From Alteromonas sp. ASW11-130 (GTDB lineage Bacteria; Pseudomonadota; Gammaproteobacteria; Enterobacterales; Alteromonadaceae): a stretch of 64,000 nt of DNA. The position numbers were made by a program, and so were the translations under genes. Positions 8,023 to 17,000 of the stretch are shown here, one piece after another. Numbering within the stretch: the first letter of the stretch is position 1; every line of letters starts with the position of its first letter. The stretch lies in assembly GCF_026183735.1 (NCBI RefSeq), contig NZ_JAPFRE010000002.1, positions 1 to 64,000 of the forward strand, given 5' to 3'. The notes below the pieces were generated by a model, which saw nothing but the letters and a program-made list of their open reading frames with translations, had not been told where the DNA came from and searched no databases.

Positions 8023-8655
8023 TTATCTATCAAGTTTCGTGAAAACCTTTTGAGAAAAAAACACTTTATTCGGCACTCCATCAATTACCACGACTAATTG
8101 CAAACTGTCAGAAGAACATGATACTCCGTGTTTTAATTTCACTAAAACTCTTCTGGATTTGCCTAACAAACTTTCATCCGGATAAAAGCTTCCTTGCTTA
8201 GACAATTGAAGAAGCCTATTCAGATCGTTTGCCTGTAATTCACTTTCAAGAGGTATGCTATTGCTACCACCCTGAAAGCTTTCTTCATTATAATCTTTTT
8301 CAGATTCAATACTTATCAAAGATCCTTCACCTGCTTTAAAGTATGAGTCATCTATGTCAAAGTAGCTTACACCTTTTGTAGACCATAAAGTAAATATAAA
8401 GCGATCATACTCACCATAACAACTATTGTTCTCTGCCATTACTTCAAATGTCTTAGCTGGTGTTATCCAGATAAAAACACCATTATTAAGCGCAAGCAAT
8501 GGTGGTGAATAGTTACCTTCGAATCTATTTTTACCCATCGTAGTGTTTTGCTTTGAATACCCTAATGTTAACCATGTTGAGTAAGCACTTGTACATGAAC
8601 ATACAAATAAGCAAAATAGTAAAATTATGCACATCTTAGTTAATAGACGTTTCAT
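8023..8655 (-). CDS. Lipoprotein, candidate immunity to Rhs tip 2
   Basis: 210 residues with a lipoprotein-type signal: a positively charged start, a hydrophobic core and a Cys-rich end (LFCLFVCSC) at about residues 16-21. It is probably anchored in a membrane and faces the periplasm. The family is not recognised. The ATG lies one base after the stop codon of the Rhs tip 2 remnant, implying translational coupling in the original module. A lipoprotein immunity factor would suit a periplasm-acting toxin. The link is positional only. Confidence 0.6.
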   Translation of the reverse strand: MKRLLTKMCIILLFCLFVCSCTSAYSTWLTLGYSKQNTTMGKNRFEGNYSPPLLALNNGVFIWITPAKTFEVMAENNSCYGEYDRFIFTLWSTKGVSYFDIDDSYFKAGEGSLISIESEKDYNEESFQGGSNSIPLESELQANDLNRLLQLSKQGSFYPDESLLGKSRRVLVKLKHGVSCSSDSLQLVVVIDGVPNKVFFSQKVFTKLDR

Positions 8656-8656
8656 G

Positions 8657-9409
8657 TTAGTCTTCCAAATTTCGATAGAGGTGTGAATAATACTCGGAAC
8701 CTAATGCTAAATAATTTATCGGCATCGCGACAGCTATAGTCCCAGCTAAATAACCAAAGTTCTGGACGTTCTGATATGCCATCCAATGATCATGAAATAC
8801 AGCCATTGAATTCATTCCCGGTACTAAATTACCTAGTCTACCTAAGTGATATTCTGTTCCTAAACCAAACCTAGCAGCCCCTTTTGACCAGCTTACTAAA
8901 CTTTTACTTACACCACTTTGGTTTAACAATGCTATTTCCGATTGGTTAAGGGTAGATAGCTTTCTACCAACTAGACCTTTTGCTTGGGGATATAGTACTG
9001 TGTCAACTTCTATTGATTGCCCTACATTTGAAACAGTGGAATCGTGCACGCCCATATCACTTTTCGCTTTTACAACAGCCTCCCCATCAGCATTTTTCCA
9101 AGTTGGTTTATTTTTAGAAAACAGTTCCATTCCGACAGACAGTGCTTGCATCATACCTGCCATCTTCGCACCTTTGCTACAAGAACCACCTGAGGTTTTA
9201 CCTGCCGCGCACCCGCCTAAGGCAGCAACACCAACTCTTGCAGCGGCATTTCCAAAACCACTTACACTACCAAAGTTCGCGTAACCACCTGCCGCACCTG
9301 CTATGGCTCCTGCGGTAATTGCCCCTCCAACGGAAAGCCCCGTTACAAAGGTTTGGCGGTGCCTAAAACGCTCATGAAATAAAAGTGACTGTCCAATTCG
9401 TTCTCTTTT
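8657..9409 (-). pseudogene. Rhs tip 2 remnant
   Basis: The open frame extends upstream of the ATG at 9163 to a stop near 9410. It encodes a Gly/Ala-rich pretoxin segment (with GGYANFGSVSGFGNAAARVG and GGSCSKGA, resembling the GGKFANGA part of the other tips) and then a domain of about 170 residues with NLVPGMNSMAVFHDHWMAY near the end. No RHS core is present. Homology to a coherent protein starts just left of a repeat copy at 9380-9404. The PGMN...FHD..M motif is one I associate with C-terminal domains of Rhs/VgrG-type effectors, but I cannot assign an activity. It is truncated and lacks a credible start. Confidence 0.65.
9378..9406 (+). repeat. GTGACTGTCC repeat
   Basis: AATAAAAGTGACTGTCC then AATTCGTTCT, at the 5' break of the Rhs tip 2 remnant. 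Confidence 0.75.
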
Positions 9410-9472
9410 TCATACCTAACATTCACTTAAATAAAAAATTTAATCAAAGAAGACAAAAAAGATAAAATCTAT

Positions 9473-9808
9473 CTAATTTTTATTAAACCCAATCATATAT
9501 ATTGTAATAAAGAATACAATTACGACACAAAATGTTGCAATAACCAATAAAGCTCTACATAAATCTAACTTCTTAACTAGGTCAATATCATTAATTCCAA
9601 CATATGCTCTAGTCACTATTAATTTTAAAAATCTTGAAGAGCTCACTATGTTGTTGTTTGCAAACAATTCGAACGAACCATATTTCTTCCATAATAAATT
9701 ATGGCTATCTTTCAATCTCGAAATTGCAGATGCACATAGTGGAAGATAAATAATACTTACAACACCTAAAATAATCAGCATTAAATACCAGATCGACTTT
9801 AAATCCAT
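9473..9808 (-). CDS. UspB-like two-TM protein, candidate immunity to Rhs tip 3
   Basis: 111 residues, hydrophobic at 6-28 and about 87-106, with a basic, polar middle. Length, topology and the spacing of ISRLKDSHNLLWKKYGSFEL resemble UspB, the 111-residue membrane stress protein of enterobacteria. This is by eye and weak. The gene starts 6 bp after the stop of a short Gly-rich fragment (9815-9964) that looks like the end of another Rhs tip. An inner-membrane immunity protein would point to a membrane-active toxin. Alternative: a stray membrane protein unrelated to Rhs. Confidence 0.55.
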   Translation of the reverse strand: MDLKSIWYLMLIILGVVSIIYLPLCASAISRLKDSHNLLWKKYGSFELFANNNIVSSSRFLKLIVTRAYVGINDIDLVKKLDLCRALLVIATFCVVIVFFITIYMIGFNKN

Positions 9809-9814
9809 AAAAAT

Positions 9815-9964
9815 TCAGCCTCCTCCGATGTTTGAGGTATATCCAACAGAATTAGTAATACTTATCCCTCCCACAAGGCCTGGAGAGAACACGACTGCAC
9901 TACCAGTAGGCGAAGTAACGTACGTTGCACAAAAACCTAATCCTGCTCCAACACAGCCACCCAT
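9815..9964 (-). pseudogene. Gly-rich remnant, probable Rhs tip 3 end
   Basis: A 49-codon frame from ATG 9964 reads MGGCVGAGLGFCATYVTS and continues Gly/Ser-rich to a stop. It is too short for a toxin and joins, at about 9968-9978, the downstream flank of A copy 4 with no B gene between them. The junction sequence is TGACTGTTAC, close to the repeat core. Low-complexity Gly-rich C termini are common in polymorphic toxins. A small membrane-active peptide in its own right cannot be excluded. Confidence 0.4.
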
Positions 9965-9993
9965 TTTGACTGTTACAATGTTTCACATTAAAC

Positions 9994-10326
9994 CTAATCC
10001 ATTACCACATAGAGAATATGGCAGCCTGACGAGCCGTTTATAATCCTCATCTGTACTTCTTTGTCTGCAATTTTTGCCGCCAATAAAGTCGCATAAATTT
10101 CGTCAAATAATGCATGGTCTTGGTAAAGCGTTAAATAACGGTCACCTGCCAATGAACAATCAACTACACCAACTGGGTTACTTTCTGGAATAATACGAAC
10201 GGTTTTATTAGTTTCGCCAGTCAAATAAATACGTGCAATTTTTGATGTGCAGCCATTTGCTGAACAACCTGCATAAACAGCTTGCGTTAACAGTAATGAC
10301 ATCAATCCGATTAATAATTTTTTCAT
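9994..10326 (-). CDS. Small secreted protein A, copy 4
   Basis: Same protein as copy 2 (the PVGV form). One silent difference is visible in the Ser/Gly region. The signal peptide and four mature Cys are intact. Upstream it carries the shared segment up to a repeat at 10436. Downstream the B gene is absent and the copy is fused to the flank of the Rhs tip 3 remnant. It therefore separates two Rhs modules, as if inserted between them. Confidence 0.8.
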   Translation of the reverse strand: MKKLLIGLMSLLLTQAVYAGCSANGCTSKIARIYLTGETNKTVRIIPESNPVGVVDCSLAGDRYLTLYQDHALFDEIYATLLAAKIADKEVQMRIINGSSGCHILYVVMD

Positions 10327-10418
10327 AGCAATTTTCTTTAAAGTTAATTTTTAAAATAATGTTGATTTCCTGCTCGAACATAACTTGCATTCTATTTACG
10401 TAGCAGCAACTTGTTGTG

Positions 10419-10577
10419 TCAGAAAAACTTATGCAATAAGAGTGACTGTCCATGATGACCCTTTGTTTTTACGTATTCTAGCTGTCGCTTAAAGGCGGAC
10501 ACTCGTTTATCAATAAGCTGCCTTAGCTCGTATTCGAGGTATTCCAATAGCTGTTTTTGAATTTTCTCGTGCGCCAC
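10419..10577 (-). pseudogene. Short coding remnant running into the repeat
   Basis: From a GTG at 10577 the frame gives AHEKIQKQLLEYLEYELRQ and continues, charged and helical, for about 40 residues. It then enters the repeat and ends with the tail GQSLLLHKFF, the same tail read from the repeat after the A remnant at 7690. The helical part looks like real coding sequence, but I do not recognise it. There is no clear ribosome site. Confidence 0.35.
10428..10458 (+). repeat. GTGACTGTCC repeat
   Basis: GCAATAAGAGTGACTGTCC then ATGATGACC, in the shared upstream block of A copy 4; the sequence to its right is unrelated to the other copies. Confidence 0.75.
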
Positions 10578-10607
10578 TTAATGCATCCTACTCAGTATAT
10601 TGAATGC

Positions 10608-10630
10608 AAAACCCGCCGGAGCGGGTTTGG
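10608..10630 (-). terminator. Terminator of the rhs-immunity unit
   Basis: On the minus strand AAACCCGC, TCCG loop, GCGGGTTTT: an eight-pair GC-rich stem followed by a short U-run, 55 bp after the immunity gene. Confidence 0.65.
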
Positions 10631-10683
10631 TTTCAAAAAGTAGGGCATCCAATAAAAATATGAATTATCTACAATTATTGACA

Positions 10684-11088
10684 TTATTTATGATTCATTT
10701 TGTCAACATACTCTAAGATATAACTGTTGTATTGCATCGCATAATGCTTTGCAAGTTCCGCCAATTCAGCATGCTCCTTATTGTAGAATGAGTCAGTCAC
10801 GCCAAACATTGGTCTTGTGCCAATTTTGCAAACTAGGTTTTGTTTGAACTCAAATTTTGCTGGAGTAACCATTCCTGTAATATCTCCGTATACCCATAAC
10901 CTAAAATCATTGAGATTTATTCTTTTTTTAGCGTCATCTATGGGATGTTCTAAATCAATAGGTAGTAGCAATGAACGAAGCATACCTTCTGTTGTTGTAA
11001 GAAATTCCTCTTCCGCACTACAGTCAAAATCGTTTGCTGCAACGCTGAAAGAAAACGCTATTAAAATAAAAAGTAGCAATCGAGTCAT
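10684..11088 (-). CDS. Periplasmic immunity candidate for the metallopeptidase tip
   Basis: 134 residues with a Sec signal peptide (MTRLLLFILIAFSFSVAA) and two mature Cys (DFDCSAEEE and NLVCKIG), so it is predicted to be periplasmic. Its ATG overlaps the rhs stop codon (TGATG), a translational coupling typical of toxin-immunity pairs. The family is not recognised. A periplasmic inhibitor matches a secreted zinc peptidase that would meet its targets in the periplasm. It is followed by a terminator at 10608-10630. The assignment rests on gene order and localisation. Confidence 0.65.
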   Translation of the reverse strand: MTRLLLFILIAFSFSVAANDFDCSAEEEFLTTTEGMLRSLLLPIDLEHPIDDAKKRINLNDFRLWVYGDITGMVTPAKFEFKQNLVCKIGTRPMFGVTDSFYNKEHAELAELAKHYAMQYNSYILEYVDKMNHK

Positions 11089-14000
11089 CAGTAATACTTC
11101 CTTCTTGTTGCATTTTCACCATGGATGTTTCTCATAACTCTATCCGTGAATTTTACAATAGGCGAGTTTTGATAAGAAATACTTGGATCAAATGGATTTT
11201 GAATATAAGGGATAAATGGATGTATATCATGTTTACCCAACAGTGCATGACCCATCTCATGTACAAATATCCTCGTATTTGATGCCATGACTATATTTCC
11301 AGAGATTTGATCTTGAAAATAGAATTTGGTCGCCAAATCAATTGCCATTACTCGACCATTCAAAAATGCAGCGTTTGCCCCTTGATTGTTGAGAATGATT
11401 TTTAGTGGTTTATCGACTGAAAGCGCTTCTTGCAAGTCTTGACCACCTTCACCGCCAGAAGTAAATATCGTGTCCAACTCAGTTTTTACAGTATTCAAAT
11501 CCTCATCAGAAACAGATGTCCCATTTCCACTTCTATGGACTACAACTTTTCCATCAAACAACTCTCTACCTTCGCCAACATCACCTGTGAGAACTGCACT
11601 ATTTGTGTCATCTTTTAATCCGGCAATTTTTTCTGCACCAGCAGTAACTAGAGTTGCAAAAGCTGCACTTGTCGCTCCGTTTGCAAACTTCCCACCGGTA
11701 ATTTTGGACACCGTTCCGCCAATTACGGCAGAAGCTATAACGCGTAGAGGAATATTCCCGATACCTCCTGCAGCACCACTAGCCCCCGCAGCTATAAATC
11801 CATGCCCGAATTTACCACCCTGAAGTCTCGATGCTAAGCCGCCGATTGCAGCCCTCGCTAAAAATGCTCCGGGGTCGAATCCTCCGGGCGATATTGCTCC
11901 AACAAATGCTCCGATTAGAGCACCTTTGAGACTTCCGGTAACTGCGTATGTTATAGCCGCGTTAAATGCGGCACTGCACCAAGCCTGACAGCCCGGTATG
12001 AAGTTCAGTCCAATACTTATGATTGTCGATAAGAACTTGTTTCCACCAATTGCTTTAAACAACTTCTTAAAGAAATACCCACTTGGATCGGTATAACTCA
12101 ACGGATTATTCAATACATAAGAATATCGATTGTACGACTGACTATTCATCGGTGCCTGAATATGCGGATCGGCTTGTAAGAATCGACCCAAAGTTGGATC
12201 GTAGATCCGACCGTTCATATGAATGATGCCAATATCATTCATCATCTTATGGCCTGTATACCCCTTACTCTCGGCCGGTGTGGAGTAGTTGGCAAAATGG
12301 GATGAACCATAGAATGCATTTTGCTTGCCCCACGGGTCGTAGGTAAAGTGCTGTACTACATTACCTGAGGCATTAGTGATAGTGATTGTGGAACCCAGGT
12401 TGTCCTTATGCAGGTACGAGGTTTCATTGTTCCCATTGCTGCGGTCAGTAACCACGGCATTACCGACATAATACTTATGCTCGGTTACCCCAGTTGGCAG
12501 TTTTTTGCGTTCGTACAGACCTTTCAGGTAAAGGGTTTCTGTGGTTTTTCCGCCTATGGTATGAACTTGTTTATAAAGCTCTCTAGATGGCCCGTATGAA
12601 AATAACGTTTTAGTGCTACCTTTATTCACTTCGTACGGTTTATCAAAGGCGGTATATTTGAATGAACGCGAACCGTCGTTGGTTACATTCCCCCGGTTAT
12701 CGTAGCTTAAGCCGTACTTTTTAGTACCCGTAAAACCTGAGCCAGACCATACTTCTTTTAAGCGGTTTTTGATGGTGCTGTCGTACTTATAATAGCCCGT
12801 ACCTTGCTTATAGGTAATGTTGCCTAACGCGTCGTAACTATAGTTTTCACGTATAGTATTGCTGCCTACCTTACGGTCACGCCAGTCAAGACGATTACGT
12901 GAATCATATCCAAACGTTTCGGTGAAATCATATTGCGAACTACCCATTGCAAAATCATTAGTCCGCGTTTTCAAATTACCTAAACTATCATAGGTATAGT
13001 CTAATTTGTGGCGTAAACTTGTTCCTTTATGGACGCCTAAATACTCCAGCCACCCCGTATCCATCTGATATTGTTTGGAATCGGTAGTGCCATTACCGTA
13101 TTTAATTTCGGTTACCTGCCCGCGCAAATTGATATCCGAAATTCGTTGATACACCTTGCCATATTCACGATGACCATTGGTGGCATTTTTAACGGTTGAA
13201 GGAAAGCCGAGGCTGGTATAGGTTTGCTCCACCTGGAATTTCTGATCTGGGTACAACGTATATTGAAGACGATTTAAATGATCGTAGGCATACTCAGTTC
13301 TGAAAGTTTCCCCGTCAACGGTAACCGTCGATCCAGATAGGAGACCGAGGCTTCTATAGCTCGATGTTTCTCGATAAGTAGGCGTACCACTGGCTGAACT
13401 TTTGCCTTTATAGTACGCAACTTCTTTAAGTTTACCTTTGCCATTGGTTCCATCATACGTCCAGCGGGTATAACCATCGGCATCATAGCGAGAGGCTTTT
13501 CTGCCAAGCTTGTCGTAGCTAAACGAGGTTATCTGACCGCTACTGTTTTTCTGCCAGACCAGTTCACCAAAGGCATTGTAACTGTATTCCCAGTTGCCTT
13601 TGTCGAGGTCCGTCATCTTCACTTTATGGCCGTAGTCATTATATTCGTTTCTAACTTGGGTGTGACTAAACGTGCCGCCCTTATAAACGTTAACCCACAG
13701 CAAATCACCATTGGTTGTATGCCGGTAATGCAATCGGTTTAATAAGGTACCGCTACTGGTTTTATCTTCTACTTTATAGATGGTACCCAGATAATTGGTA
13801 TAATTGAGTTTTTGTTGACCCAGCTCATTCTCAGTAGTGGTAACGTTGTAATTATATGACTTGTTAACTGTGCCTCTTGGATTTACTTCTTTAACCACTC
13901 GACCAATACGATCATAAGTAAAGGTGGTGACATACGAGGAAGGCGCGTTTTCGCCTGGCTCGTAAACCTTGTAAGCGCGCCCCTGGCTATCATATTCTTT

Positions 14001-17000
14001 TTTCGTGACAGTCCAGGTACCGTTAAACGCCTGGATGCGGCTACCTACCTCTCTGCCCCACTTATCGAAGAATGTCTGCTTTTCAGGTTTACCCGGTGAC
14101 ACCTCGATTACGCGATAGTAAGGAGCCTTAAAGGTGGTTGAATAACATTCAACGGAGCTACAGTAAGCCTTATAAACCCGACTTTTGATAGTGGGGTCTA
14201 TTGCGCTACTGCCTTTACTTTCTACTAGCTTAATTTGGCCTAAATTATCAAAGTGCTGCGTTTGACTGGCGCCGTTTAAGCCACTTGTCGTGACAGTTTT
14301 TAAGCGTCCCTTATTAGTGCCTTTCGTACCTACCCGGGTGGTATATGTCTTGTGGCCTAAGCTGTTTTCCTGCGAGACCACATAGTTACCACGGGTAGAA
14401 TCATAATTCGTTTTATTAATGCGAGTCTGCGAAGATGCCCCATCTTTACCGACGGCGCCCACCGTCGACGACTCATTTCTGTTTCCAAAGGCATCATATT
14501 TATGCGTCGTCACTAACTGCCAGTTAGTTCCTTTATTAATCGTCTCGGTTTTCAACAGCAAGGTGTCACTGTAGTAATCAAATGAGCTTGAACGAGTTAC
14601 AGTTGAATCGCCTGGCTTATGCTCAACTGGTGAATTACTAATTTTTGATACTTTGGTAACAGTTGATGATGAAAGCCTGCCGAATCGCTTCCATAAGGTC
14701 GATGTACCATAGCTGTTGTTTGTAGTTGTACTGTGGTTATTGCCGCTGTCCGAACCGCTGGTTTGGGTGACGCTCGTTGTCAACACATTGCCGTATGTGT
14801 CATAGCCAAATACCGTTTTAGTGGATGACAGTTTATTCGAATCAGAAAGCGCTGAATCCAATACCCAACTTTCTTCGCTCGATTCTTTAATGTAAGGGAA
14901 GTAACCCCCTTTAGCGGTTGTCTTTAGCCCAACAGTATTTTTAGCGTACGTCATTAATGGGCCCGGTGTGCCCAGCTGCTTAGTGGTGGTTTTAGGCATG
15001 CCCGTATAAGGGAAAAGCTGATTATATGTTGTTTCGGTGGTAACACAGGATTGAACATCTGTTACATACTGCTGACCTACCCGCTCCTCTCGGCCATCAT
15101 CGATCTCTACATAAATGGGTACCACATTTTTGGTACAGGTTTGTAAATCCCGGGTTCTGACTTTTTCAAAACCCAGCATTCCGCGACCATTTTTATGTAC
15201 TAATAGTCCGCCGTATTCATACTTTATAGAACTGGATTTAATCGGCGACGCTGATACTTGAGTCGATGCTGTTGATACAACCGCTATACCACTGCGGGGA
15301 GAAAAGTAGTTATCGTCAAGATATTTATTTCCACTACTATCTGTTTTTACCCAGTTATTCGACGTTTTACTGTAATAAACATTATCATCACTTAAATAGC
15401 TGTAATTTATGTTCGTTTTTACCCCGAAGCTTGACGCAAACTCAATGATTACATTTTCAGGTTGATCAACTAACCCTCCGTGTTTTACGAACCAATCGCC
15501 GTTTGATTGGAAAATATCGACTTTGCCGTCACCGTTTGCATCAGCAAATTGGAAAGTACGGTTCTCGTCAAAGTCGTACTGACCTTTATATTGTACAACG
15601 AGTTTATTAATGTCAGTTGCATCGGGTACAGTGACATATACTCGCCAATGACTCTTGTCATTGTCAGGCAACAGCATATCTGTTCTTCCATCGCCAGACA
15701 CATCCAAAAAGACAGCATAATCTTCATGTTCAGATTGATAAATATCTGGCTGATAGCCGCTTGCATACTTTAGCGATACTGGTTCACCTAACTGTTTGCC
15801 ATTTGATAAGCGATAACTATACCCACTAGGTGTACGAAATATAATATCGCTTAAGCCATCCCCATTCATATCCACTGGACGAAAGTCGAACCTTTGAGAA
15901 TGAGAAACATCGCGAAGAAACGTAAAGCCTGTTGCGTTATCTGAAGCGTAAAGCTTCCAGTCATAAGTTGGGGTAAGTGAATGCCATGTGTATCCAGGTT
16001 CATAGTTGCATTCATACTTGTTCATTGGAACTTTTACGCCCCTGGAATTAGCGCAATAGCTATTGTCGGTTGTCACTCTGAAAATCAGATCGGTACGGCC
16101 GTCCCCGTTAACATCCAATATGGCGCTATCCTTTAACGCTGTTTTGTCCGAAATCTGAAACATTTCGTCTAATGAGCTACTAGCAAACGTTAATGCTGTC
16201 TGTGCGCTCTCAAAAGAGCCATCACCTTTATTGCGGTAGTATTTTAGAGATGAACCCGATGCAAATAAGATATCGCCGAGCGTATCCCCATCGACATCAA
16301 TAATGGTGGCGTTAGAAATGTCGGTAGCGGTCGCGCTGGTGATTTTGTAATTGGTCTGAATTTGTCCAGAGCAGTTCGGATAACCGTAATAGCCACAGTT
16401 ATTGTAATTCGCGGTAAATTGACGCTCATTGGAAATGATGGTCCATTTATCAGACGATGAATTGGCAACTAATAAGTCTTGTACCCCATCACCATCGAAA
16501 TCAAATATTTTGGCATATTCAGGTTTATTCGTTTTGCCGGTATAGAGTGTTTTTACGGTGCCAAACGACGGCCCAAACTTTACTTTCCATGATGAACCAT
16601 CTACATAGATAATGTCAGCAAAGCCGTCACCATTAAAATCGACTACTTTTGCGGTGTCGTAGTTTGGTGTATGCGTTTTCTTAGTGGTTGTGCCAGTAAA
16701 TAAACTGGAACCCATCCGATTGTTATTGGTATTTTTCTTCCATTTGAACGTAAGTGGTTTAAGACACGTACTGGTCGACGACAAGCACTCTGTAATGCTG
16801 GTAAGCATATTTTTTTCACCTACCGCACCGGCTTTATCAAAACCTAATTTGTAATGTCTGATCGCGTCGCCATCTGCACTAACTGAAATGGAGCTAAGTA
16901 ATTTCGTAGATTTAATCTGATAACCAGCCAGCCAACCGGCCCGCTTATTGTAGTTGCTCTGGTAATTAAATTTAACTTTGGTATAAGGAGCCAAACCAGT

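Noticed and set aside
13274..13507. Minus-strand frame inside rhs
   Set aside because: An alternative frame of the RHS repeat region produced by its repetitive composition.
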